Program-made: the position numbers and the translations under genes
NCBI GenBank assembly: GCA_000831005.1
Contig: CP007152.1
Location: 2,232,001-2,296,000 of the forward strand
Origin: Marinobacter salarius
Lineage (GTDB): Bacteria; Pseudomonadota; Gammaproteobacteria; Pseudomonadales; Oleiphilaceae
Direction of reading: 5' to 3'
Length of the DNA: 64,000 nucleotides
Notes under the pieces: generated by a model
Database searches by the model: none
The model's input: the letters and a program-made list of their open reading frames with translations, nothing else
Told to the model about the DNA's origin: nothing
Shown here: positions 48,727 to 57,389 of the stretch, piece by piece
Layout: each line of letters opens with the position of its first letter
Position numbering within the stretch: the first letter of the stretch is position 1

Positions 48727-51700
48727 ATGTTCAACCGAGTAGTCGACTGGGCGGTTCAGAACCGCCTGTTGGTTCTTATTGCACTCGCTGTGCTTATCGC
48801 CACGGCCGCATTTCAGATCCCAAAACTGAATCTTGATGCTTTCCCTGACGTTACAAACGTCCAGGTCGCTGTTAATACTGAGGCGCCCGGACTAGCGGCT
48901 GAGGAAGTCGAACAACTGATCACCTATCCAATCGAAGCGGTGATGTATGCCTTGCCCGATGTCGAGGAGGTTCGGTCGATCTCCAAGACCGGGTTGTCCG
49001 GTGTCACTGTGGTCTTTAAGGGGGGCACGGATATCTATTTCGCGCGCCAACTGGTGTTCGAGCGGTTGCAGGCCGCGCGAGAGCTGATTCCCGACGGGGT
49101 CGGGGTGCCTGAAATGGGCCCGAATACGTCCGGTCTTGGCCAGGTCTACCAGTACTTGCTGATAGCGGACCCGGATTCGGGGTACGACGCAATGGAATTA
49201 CGCAGCTTGCACGACTGGCTGGTCAAGCTGCTGCTGATACCGGCTGAAGGGGTTACGGAAATCCTGTCGTTTGGCGGAGAGGTTCGCCAGTACCAGGTGA
49301 ATCTGAATCCGGCTCGGATGCTGTCCTATGACCTATCACAGAATGACGTCATGGAAGCCCTGGAGAACAACAACTCCAATGTCGGTGGTTGGTACATGGG
49401 ACGCGGACAGGAGCAACTGGTTATTCGCGGTATGGGCTGGCTGGGTAATGGCGAGCAGGGGCTGGAGCAGATCCGTCAGGTGCCCGTTAAAACCAGTGAT
49501 GGCATTACAGTGACGGTGAGCGATGTCGCCCAGGTGGCGCTGGGCACTGAAATTCGCCAGGGTGCGGTGACCATGACCCGGAAGGATGAAGCCGGTCAGG
49601 TTGAACAACTGGGTGAAGTGGTTTCTGGCATTGTACTCAAACGAATGGGGGCCAACACAAAAGCCACCATCGACGGCATCGAGGCCCGCATTGATCGCAT
49701 AAATCAGGCGCTTCCGAGTGGGGTTCGTTTTGAGCCCTATTACAACCAGGCGGATCTGGTGACCAAGGCTGTAGAGACGGTGACCAATGCGCTTTTGTTG
49801 GCTTTTGTGTTTATTGCGATTGTGCTTGCCCTGTTCCTGATGAATCTGCGGGCAACAACGCTGGTGCTGCTTTCAATACCGATTTCCATCGGTATTGCAC
49901 TGATGATCATGGCCTGGTTCGGTCTCTCGGCCAACCTGATGTCTCTGGGCGGTATTGCTGTGGCAATTGGCATGCTGGTGGATGGCTCTGTTGTCATGGT
50001 TGAGAACATGTTCAAGCATCTGACCCATCCCGATGCTGAGCATGACGCCCACCGGAATGAGTTGGCTGAAGGCGACCCCGATCCACTGGATGCATCGCAC
50101 GATGATCGTGGCATTGCACTTCGACTGCAGGAAGCGGGCCGGGAAGTGGCGCGGCCGATCTTTTTCGCGACGGCGATTATCCTGGTCGTTTTCATGCCTC
50201 TGTTCAGCTTTGAAGGTGTGGAAGCCAAGCTTTTCCAGCCAATGGCGATCAGCATCATGCTGGCCATTGTGTCCGCTGTGATCGTCGCTCTGGTGGTTGT
50301 ACCCGCGCTGGCGTCATACATGTTCCGTAAGGGTATCCGGGAGCGGGAAAGCTTCATTCTAAAACCCCTGGAAAAGCTCTATCGCATGGGGCTTGCCTGG
50401 TCACTGAAGCATAGCCGCGTGGTTGTTGGCGCGTCGGCTGTTCTTGTTGTGCTGGCGGCGCTGATTGTGCCACGACTCGGTACTGAGTTCGTGCCTGAAC
50501 TGGAAGAGGGAACGATCAACCTCCGGGTGACTCTAGCTCCCTCATCAAGCCTCGATACGGCGCTTGAAGTGGCGCCAAAGCTGGAGGCCATGCTGATGGA
50601 GTTTCCAGAGGTGACTTACGCTCTGTCCCGGGCGGGGCGGGCGGAAATAGGCGGCGATCCGGAGCCCGTGAACAACATCGAGATCTATATCGGCCTTAAG
50701 CCAACAGCCGAGTGGACCAGCGCCAGTAATCGCTATGCATTGCAGGCCCTGTTTGAGGAGAAGCTCGAACAGCACCCGGGGCTACTGTTTAACTTTTCTC
50801 AGCCTATCGCGACCCGGGTTGATGAATTGTTGTCAGGTGTTCGTGCGCAGTTGGCCATCAAACTTTTTGGCCCGGATCTCGACGTACTGGCTGAGAAGGG
50901 CCAGCAGATTGAAGCGGCGGTCCGAACAGTTCAGGGAACACGAGACGTGGCCATGGAGCAGATTGCCGGTGAAGCGCAGTTGGCGGTTCAGCCTGATCGT
51001 CAGGCACTCTCCCGGTACGGACTCGCCGTGTCTGATGTGATGAGCGTCGTCCGGGACGGACTGGGTGGTGCCGCTGCGGGCCAGATCATCAACGGCAACG
51101 AGCGGTATGATATCTATGTGCGTTTGGCCAACGTTTCCGGGAAGACCGGGATGCTATTGCCGATCTCAGGTTACAGGCGCCGTCCGGAGCCTGGGTGAGA
51201 CTTGGTGATGTGGCCGATGTGTCTATTGAGTCTGGCCCGCCCCAGGTGCGCCGCGACGACGTTCAGCGCCGTGTGGTCATTCAGTCCAATGTGCAGGGTC
51301 GTGACATGGGCAGTGTGGTTGCCGATATTCAGGATACCATCGCGTCAGACGTGAACCTTCCCCCCGGATATTCGGTGGATATTGGTGGTCAGTTCGAAAA
51401 CCAGCAGCGAGCTCAGAAGCGATTGACCATTGTGGTTCCTGTATCTCTGGGCCTGATCGCGCTGTTGCTGTACTTTGCTTTCAGTTCGGTCGGTCAAGCA
51501 TTGTTGATTCTGGTCAACGTGCCGCTTGCCGTTATTGGTGGCGTCTTTTCACTCTGGATCTCCGGTCAGTATCTTTCAGTGCCCAGTTCCGTTGGATTTA
51601 TCACGCTGTTTGGTGTGGCAGTGCTCAACGGGGTCGTTATGGTCGAAAGCATCAATCAGCGAATACAGGATGGGTTGAACGTGGATACCGCGGTGTTTGA

Positions 51701-51923
51701 AGGTGCCGTCTCCCGTTTGCGTCCTGTCTTGATGACAGCAATAACCTCGGCGCTTGGTTTGATACCGATGCTGTTGTCGACGGGCGTGGGTGCGGAAATC
51801 CAGAAGCCACTGGCCAGCGTGATTGTTGGCGGCCTTGTCACTGCAACCTTCCTGACGCTGTTTGTTTTGCCGGTTCTGTTCGGTCGCTTTTCGAGAGCCA
51901 AGGTGGGTGATATTCAGCGGTAG
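48727..51923 (+). CDS. second HME-RND metal efflux pump (CzcA/CusA family), one frameshift
   Basis: About 1065 residues, 30 longer than the first pump. One C restored near 51132 gives RLANRFREDRDAIADLRLQA. Hallmarks: IPKLNLDAFPDVTNVQVAVN at the N-terminus and helix-4 motif GGIAVAIGMLVDGSVVMVEN. After helix 4 (about residues 430-465) there is a hydrophilic insertion rich in His and Asp (HLTHPDAEHDAHRNE...DASHDDRG), absent from the first pump. Exact metal is unassigned. Confidence 0.93.
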
Positions 51924-52140
51924 ATGTGAGGCGGAAATGCATAGTTGCGGTTACATGCATGGAAGTGTAATTCCGCCCGTTTTAACGGAGACGAGGGTCT
52001 TGCTGTTGAACTTTGCTCCTAGAAAGAAGGCTGTGACTGTGATTCTGGTGCCGATGTTTCTGAAGAGTCAATGTTCACCATTTCCGGAATTGTTGTTGAA
52101 ACATCGGGCACGATGGTTAGCCACGGGTGTGTCGGCCAGG

Positions 52141-52530
52141 ATGAAGAAGGTTCCCTTTAAAAGAATAAGTGGATTTATTGCCGCCGGAGGAATGGCAACC
52201 CTTTTCCATTGGGCGGCCATGTCCGGCCTGGTTCTGCTTGGCATGGCCCCCGTAGCAGCCACCTTTTCTGGAAGCGTTGTAGGAGCGGTTACCAACTACG
52301 GGTTGCAGCGGACTTTGGCCTTTCCAAACGCACGCCCACACATCCAGGCCATCTGGCGATATGTCTTTTCCTGTTCACTCGCAGCGCTCCTGAACGTTCT
52401 GATCTTTTTCGTCCTGCATCAACTGCTTGAAATCTCTGTTGTGCCTGCTCAGCTTCTAACCACTGCCGCAGTCGCTGTATTTAACTATGTTGTCTACCAA
52501 AGGCTGGTGTTTCATGAACAAACCTCTTGA
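52141..52530 (+). CDS. gtrA: GtrA-family membrane protein
   Basis: 129-residue, four-helix GtrA-like protein (FIAAGGMATLFHWAAMSG; VVGAVTNYGLQRTLAF; AVAVFNYVVYQRLVF). Family members take part in moving or presenting polyprenyl-linked sugars for surface glycan modification. The start MKKVPFKR at 52141 gives the normal length; the frame is open further upstream without family similarity. The end overlaps the next gene by 17 bases. Confidence 0.88.
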   Translation: MKKVPFKRISGFIAAGGMATLFHWAAMSGLVLLGMAPVAATFSGSVVGAVTNYGLQRTLAFPNARPHIQAIWRYVFSCSLAALLNVLIFFVLHQLLEISVVPAQLLTTAAVAVFNYVVYQRLVFHEQTS

Positions 52531-53542
52531 GACTTCCCGTGCGCCGAATGAATCAGAGCTGCTTTCCCTGGTGGTTCCGGTGTTCAATGAGCGGTCGATG
52601 CTTCCCCTATTCTTTGAGCATGTATTGCCGATCCTTGCGAACCTCGATATTCGCTCGGAAATCGTGGTCGTGGACGATGGTAGCGAGGATGGCAGTGCCG
52701 AATTTGTTAGGACCTTCATTAAAAGGAAATCGAGCATCCGTCTCGTCAAGCTAAGCCGAAACTTTGGCAAGGAAGCAGCAGTGACGGCGGGACTGGAGCA
52801 TGCCAGGGGGGGGGCGGTAATTGTTCTGGATGCAGACCTTCAGGACCCACCTGACTATATTCCCGAGATGGTCGGGAGCTGGAAGTCAGGCTTCGATGTC
52901 GTTCTGATGCAACGTCGATCACGTGTAGGCGAGAGTTTTCTCAAGCGCTGGAGTGCGCACCTTTTCTATCGCTTGCTGAACAGGACCAGTCGCACTGAAA
53001 TACCGGTCGACACGGGTGATTTCCGATTGATGAGCAGGCGGGCAGTTGATGCCCTTCTCCGGTTAGGAGAGCGCAACCGCTACATGAAGGGACTCTTTGC
53101 CTGGGTTGGTATGCCAACGACGATCATCGAATACGACCGGGCATTGAGAGTGGCTGGCGAGAGTAAGTGGGACTACCCGGGCCTGGTCGGCCTGGCCCTT
53201 GAAGGCCTGACTTCCTTCTCAGTGTCACCTCTCAGATGGGCAACGCTTGTCGGCTTGCTGGCCGCCTCCGTTGGTGGATTGTTCGGTGTCTGGATTGTAG
53301 CGAAGGCAATAATGCTCGGCGATCCGACTGACGGCTACCCATCGTTAATCGCCCTCATCAGTTTTCTGGGCGGCATACAACTGGTGAGCGTTGGTATCGT
53401 TGGTGAGTATGTGGGCAAAACCTACATCGAATCGAAACAGCGACCACTGTATCTGACCGAAGAAGTGGTCGAGAACAAAGAGGTATCAAGCCGAGACCAT
53501 ATCAGCAACTTCAGAGGCGTCAAGAATGCTAAAGCGATTTGA
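52514..53542 (+). CDS. GT2 glycosyltransferase with C-terminal membrane helices (GtrB/ArnC/DPM1-like)
   Basis: 342-residue polyprenyl-phosphate glycosyltransferase. GT-A fold motifs: LSLVVPVFNE, EIVVVDDGSEDGS, VIVLDADLQDPPD (DXD), then the membrane-associated GDFRLMSRRAVDALL block. Two C-terminal transmembrane helices follow (LVGLLAASVGGLFGVWIVAKA; LIALISFLGGIQLVSVGIVG). It transfers a sugar from a nucleotide donor to undecaprenyl phosphate on the cytoplasmic side. It overlaps gtrA and the GT39 gene, a tightly coupled trio. Confidence 0.92.
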   Translation: MNKPLETSRAPNESELLSLVVPVFNERSMLPLFFEHVLPILANLDIRSEIVVVDDGSEDGSAEFVRTFIKRKSSIRLVKLSRNFGKEAAVTAGLEHARGGAVIVLDADLQDPPDYIPEMVGSWKSGFDVVLMQRRSRVGESFLKRWSAHLFYRLLNRTSRTEIPVDTGDFRLMSRRAVDALLRLGERNRYMKGLFAWVGMPTTIIEYDRALRVAGESKWDYPGLVGLALEGLTSFSVSPLRWATLVGLLAASVGGLFGVWIVAKAIMLGDPTDGYPSLIALISFLGGIQLVSVGIVGEYVGKTYIESKQRPLYLTEEVVENKEVSSRDHISNFRGVKNAKAI

Positions 53543-55022
53543 GCCCTGGTTCTGGGTACTGGCTGCCGTATTGTTCAGTCGCTTTATCGGAATGACGCTG
53601 TTTCCCTTCGTGGATACAACGGAGCCCCGATACGCTGAAATCGCTCGTTTAATGGCTGAAACCGGGGACTGGATAACGCCCTGGTTTGAACCCGGCGTTC
53701 CGTTCTGGGGGAAACCTCCACTGTCGTTCTGGGCTCAGGCTGCCTCTATAAAAATATTTGGACTGTCTGAATTTTCTCTGCGGCTACCGGCATGGTTCGC
53801 CACGATTGGAATCGTATGGCTGACGTGGTGCCTTGCAAATCATGCGCGCGGTGCTGCGGTCGCTCGATGGTCTACTCTTGTGCTTTCCACGATGGCACTC
53901 ACCTATATCAGTGCCGGCGCAGTCATGACGGATACGTTCCTGGTATTTGGAACGACCCTCTCCTTGGTGAGCGTGTGGTTTGTGCTTTCAGGGCGCTCTG
54001 ACTATTGGCGCTGGTGGTTTTTCATGGGCCTGGCCATCGGTTTGTTGTCAAAGGGACCGTTGGCTGTTGTACTGACCGTTATCCCCTTGGTGCTATGGGC
54101 TGCTATTTTCAGGCAGCGGTTACAGCCGTTGAAAAAATTACCCTGGCTTCTTGGCTCACTTCTGACACTGGCGATTGCCGTGCCATGGTACGTGCTCGCT
54201 GAATTGAAAACGCCAGGGTTCCTCAACTATTTCATCATTGGCGAACACTTTAGCCGGTTTCTGGACCCCGGGTGGGCCGGCGATTTGTACGGTAGTGCCC
54301 ATGACCGGCCCAAGGGCATGATCTGGATATTCTGGCTTTGGGCTTCATTCCCCTGGGGTATCATTGGCTTGGTTGGCTTTGGCCTTGCGGCGGCGCGAGG
54401 CAAAACAAAGGATATATTCACTGGTGCTGTTCAAGACGCCTCAACGCTGTATCTGTTGTTTTGTGCGATAACGCCAATGCTGTTCTTCACCCTGGCAGGC
54501 AACACGCTTTGGACGTACATACTTCCTTCTCTTCCGTTCTCGGCCATTCTGATTGCCGGATGGGTGTCGAAGCTCGATCTAGGTGCCTGGTCCAGAGTCA
54601 GGTCGGGGGCTGTATTGCTTGTGCCCGTTCTCATTACCCTTGTTGTGTTCATCAGTGTGAGCGGAGTCATTCCACTAAAAACCGAGAAACAATTGATAAG
54701 CCGGTATGAGAGCATCCATCAAGCGGGGGACAGTCCGATCTTCTACATTGGTGAGATGCCATTTTCGGCACGTTTTTATTCGTTGGGCGACGCTGTGGAA
54801 ATCATCTCCACAGAATTCAACAGTCTGCTGGAAGCTGACGGGTACGCCAGGGTCTTTGCAGTAATTCCAAACCATGTGGTCGATGAGGTTCTTGGTCCGC
54901 GGGCCACTGACGCTCAGAAGTTGGGGGAGAACGAACGGTACCAGCTATTCTCGATCGATCTTCCGCCAACAGACAGCCAGAATGACCCCGTTGATTCTGA
55001 ATTAAACTCGAAGAATGATTAA
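53526..55022 (+). CDS. GT39/ArnT-like membrane glycosyltransferase
   Basis: 498-residue multi-helix protein of the ArnT/PMT family. The conserved first periplasmic loop is DTTEPRYAEIARLMAETGDW, with the catalytic acidic residue and PFWGKPPLSFWAQA. It would use the polyprenyl-linked sugar made by the upstream GT2 to modify a periplasm-facing acceptor, such as lipid A or another glycan. The sugar is unknown, since arnA/arnB homologues are not in the window. It overlaps the GT2 gene by 17 bases. Confidence 0.9.
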   Translation: MLKRFEPWFWVLAAVLFSRFIGMTLFPFVDTTEPRYAEIARLMAETGDWITPWFEPGVPFWGKPPLSFWAQAASIKIFGLSEFSLRLPAWFATIGIVWLTWCLANHARGAAVARWSTLVLSTMALTYISAGAVMTDTFLVFGTTLSLVSVWFVLSGRSDYWRWWFFMGLAIGLLSKGPLAVVLTVIPLVLWAAIFRQRLQPLKKLPWLLGSLLTLAIAVPWYVLAELKTPGFLNYFIIGEHFSRFLDPGWAGDLYGSAHDRPKGMIWIFWLWASFPWGIIGLVGFGLAAARGKTKDIFTGAVQDASTLYLLFCAITPMLFFTLAGNTLWTYILPSLPFSAILIAGWVSKLDLGAWSRVRSGAVLLVPVLITLVVFISVSGVIPLKTEKQLISRYESIHQAGDSPIFYIGEMPFSARFYSLGDAVEIISTEFNSLLEADGYARVFAVIPNHVVDEVLGPRATDAQKLGENERYQLFSIDLPPTDSQNDPVDSELNSKND

Positions 55023-55056
55023 TGACGCAGCTGATTACTGCTAAAACTGAGTCTTT

Positions 55057-55080
55057 GAAGGCCGGATTTTCAAGATGGCT
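55057..55080 (+). terminator. weak hairpin between GT39 gene and histidine kinase
   Basis: AAGGCC...GGCCTT arms with a long loop, followed by a short T run, at the junction of the convergent genes. Likely but weak terminator. Confidence 0.4.
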
Positions 55081-55097
55081 GGCCTTTTGGCAGTGAT

Positions 55098-56420
55098 CTA
55101 GTCCGGAAATGGCAGTAAAATCAGAATCCTGGCTCCTCCGTTTTTCGAGGATCCGATTTCCAGGTGTCCGAGGTTGTCTTCGACAATCTCGGACACGATG
55201 GACAATCCGAGTCCAAATCCGGCGACCGTTTCATCCAGCCTGGTGCCCCTGTCCATGACAGTGGCTGCCGCCTCGGGAGAAATTCCGGGGCCATCGTCCG
55301 TTACTTCTATGGAGAGTCCTGATGACGTGCGGACGATTGTAACGTCGACGGTTGTCTGGCACCACTTCCCACCATTTTCGAGTAAATTGCCAAGCAGCTC
55401 TGAAAGATCCTGCCGCTCCATAGGCCAATTGAAGTTTTCGGGTAAGGTGGTGTGGAGGCGGAAAACCGTATCAGGGAATATTTTTTCCATGACGGTGATG
55501 ACACTTGCCGTGATTTCAACCGGCATGCACGTTCGTCCCATCTGTCTGCCTGATATGTCTGCCTTGCTCATCCTGTAGTTCAGGGATTTGTCAAGCTCCC
55601 GCAAGTTAGAGGTCATAAACACAATATCCTCCCGGGACGGAGGCAAGGTGTCGATGTCCGACAAAATGGCAAGATTGGCAGAGATAGAGGTTTTGACCAG
55701 GTGAGAGAGATCAGAATTCAGGCGGCGGTGGCGGTCCAGACGACGGTTTGACAGCTCAAGCAAATCATTGAGCTGGCGGATCAGCGGACGAAACTCTTCC
55801 GGTACGTGAGGGTTCAGGCGACTTTGTTTCCCGGATTGGAGCCGTCTCAGGTCCTCTTTTATCTTACTGATGGGCTTTAACGTCAGATGTGTAGTGGTTC
55901 CAATCAGGGCCAGCAGTATCGCGAGAAGAACGGCCGAGGCGCCGAGCAATGTCAGGTGGGCCTTCAGCGGTCGTTCAGAGAGCGCCCCCTCGGTTTCAAG
56001 AACGCTGATTGAGGCCAGTTTTTCACTGGCGGAGAAAATGCGTTTGAGCCCGAAAAGCGTGTTCGCACCCTGCGCTATGTGGATGAAACCCTCGGGCTTC
56101 TCTGCAGCGCCCTGCAGTTGGCTCTGGTCAAAGTTCGGGCTCGCCAGGACGCTTCCGCTAGCCGTTTCGATGACGATGGCATGCCCCAGAAGCATTTCAA
56201 ACTGATTGATCATGTTGCTGAGGTCGTCGGTTGTGGGGGATTCAGCCTCAATGATTGCCTGAAAGTTTCCCAGCTCTTTGTTCAGGTGTTGCTTCCTGGA
56301 CTCGTCCGATAGTTGCTTTATCACGTAGGTGTGTGAAAAGAATATCAGAGTAAAATATACGAGGCTGAAAACAGCACCATACTGAATGGCTGTTCTGCGG
56401 ATACTTTTCGGAGCAGACAT
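55098..56420 (-). CDS. sensor histidine kinase, PhoQ-like
   Basis: 440 residues. An N-terminal membrane helix, periplasmic sensor region, and second helix (LTLLGASAVLLAILLALIG) are followed by HAMP-like KPISKIKEDLRRLQ. The H box is LNSDLSHLVKTSISANLAIL, with the phosphorylatable His; the N box LLGNLLENGGKWC resembles PhoQ. G boxes are DDGPGISPEA and GFGLGLSIVSEI. It lies 29 bases downstream of its response regulator. Signal unknown; PhoQ-type sensors detect divalent cations or peptides, which would fit the neighbouring glycan genes. Confidence 0.9.
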   Translation of the reverse strand: MSAPKSIRRTAIQYGAVFSLVYFTLIFFSHTYVIKQLSDESRKQHLNKELGNFQAIIEAESPTTDDLSNMINQFEMLLGHAIVIETASGSVLASPNFDQSQLQGAAEKPEGFIHIAQGANTLFGLKRIFSASEKLASISVLETEGALSERPLKAHLTLLGASAVLLAILLALIGTTTHLTLKPISKIKEDLRRLQSGKQSRLNPHVPEEFRPLIRQLNDLLELSNRRLDRHRRLNSDLSHLVKTSISANLAILSDIDTLPPSREDIVFMTSNLRELDKSLNYRMSKADISGRQMGRTCMPVEITASVITVMEKIFPDTVFRLHTTLPENFNWPMERQDLSELLGNLLENGGKWCQTTVDVTIVRTSSGLSIEVTDDGPGISPEAAATVMDRGTRLDETVAGFGLGLSIVSEIVEDNLGHLEIGSSKNGGARILILLPFPD

Positions 56421-56449
56421 ATTTTAACCTGGTTGGTTCACTCGGGCGT

Positions 56450-57121
56450 TCAGCGGTTAGGATCTTTTTCGAAGTAGTAGCCCTGGCCACGCAATGTTTT
56501 TATTTTATTGACCCCTATTATTTTTCTAAGCCGGGTTATGTAAACCTGAACGACATTTCTGGTGGGGCATCTTTCTATGTTGTAGAGGGATTCAACCAGT
56601 TCGTCCTGGGAAAACACTCGGTCCGGTGAACGGAGGAAACACTGTAAAAGGCGGAATTCCGTAGCTGTCAGTCTGAACTCTTTCTGGTCGGGCGTGGTAA
56701 ACGTTCGGTAGGTGGCGTTGAGACTGAATCCGTCAACACTGATCTGGTCTGTCGTTCTGCCGTCCTTTCTTCGGATAATCGCACTGAGCCGGGCTTTCAG
56801 TTCATCAAACTCAAACGGTTTGGGAAGGTAATCATCAGCTCCCGCATTCAACCCTTCTACTCTCTCAGTCCAGTTGGAGCGTGCGGTCAGAATAAGGATG
56901 GCCTCTTTTTTCCCGTTTTTTCTCCATCTTTGCATTAAAGAAAGTCCATTTTCATCGGGCAGTCCGATATCGAGAATAACGGCCTGGTAGGAGCTTGTTT
57001 CAATCAACGAGTCCGCTTCTTTGCCGGTTTTGGCGATATCTACTGTGTAGTGCGCCTGCGCAAGCCAGTCCGATATTTTTTTGGCAAGTACAGCATTGTC
57101 TTCAACAATCAGAATTTTCAT
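56450..57121 (-). CDS. OmpR-family response regulator, PhoP-like
   Basis: 223 residues. The receiver domain has LIVEDN, phospho-Asp in AVILDIGLPDENGLSLMQRW, and LTARSNWTERVEGLNAGADDY, which track E. coli PhoP closely. The C-terminal winged helix is LTATEFRLLQCFLRSPDRVF...TLRGQGYYF. The start MKILIVEDN at 57121 is chosen over the extension to 57271, which adds non-family sequence. It is transcribed ahead of the sensor kinase. Confidence 0.93.
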   Translation of the reverse strand: MKILIVEDNAVLAKKISDWLAQAHYTVDIAKTGKEADSLIETSSYQAVILDIGLPDENGLSLMQRWRKNGKKEAILILTARSNWTERVEGLNAGADDYLPKPFEFDELKARLSAIIRRKDGRTTDQISVDGFSLNATYRTFTTPDQKEFRLTATEFRLLQCFLRSPDRVFSQDELVESLYNIERCPTRNVVQVYITRLRKIIGVNKIKTLRGQGYYFEKDPNR

Positions 57122-57334
57122 TTGTAAGCGCCGTTTTTCGTGGTGGGAAAGTTTCGCTCGTCCGCTATGGATTGTAACAGTAACGAAGGAATCAGGATCT
57201 GAAAAGCCGGTTATTAGCGTTGTCCAGGTTGGCTCTTCCGAGGTTGGCGACGCTGCGGTCCAGATCATCAATGGCGCGAAGTTCTCAGGCGAAGTGGCGC
57301 CTGAGTGTGAAAAAGGGATTATCGGAGTGCCCCA

Positions 57335-57369
57335 AAAATCCGGCTCCCGAGGAGTGGAAGCCGGATTTT
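57335..57369 (-). terminator. rho-independent terminator of the TonB-dependent receptor
   Basis: Perfect 11-bp stem AAAATCCGGCT / AGCCGGATTTT (57335-57345 with 57359-57369), T-rich on the minus strand. It lies just after the receptor stop at 57390. Confidence 0.88.
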
Positions 57370-57389
57370 CAGCAACCTCCGTTCACTCA

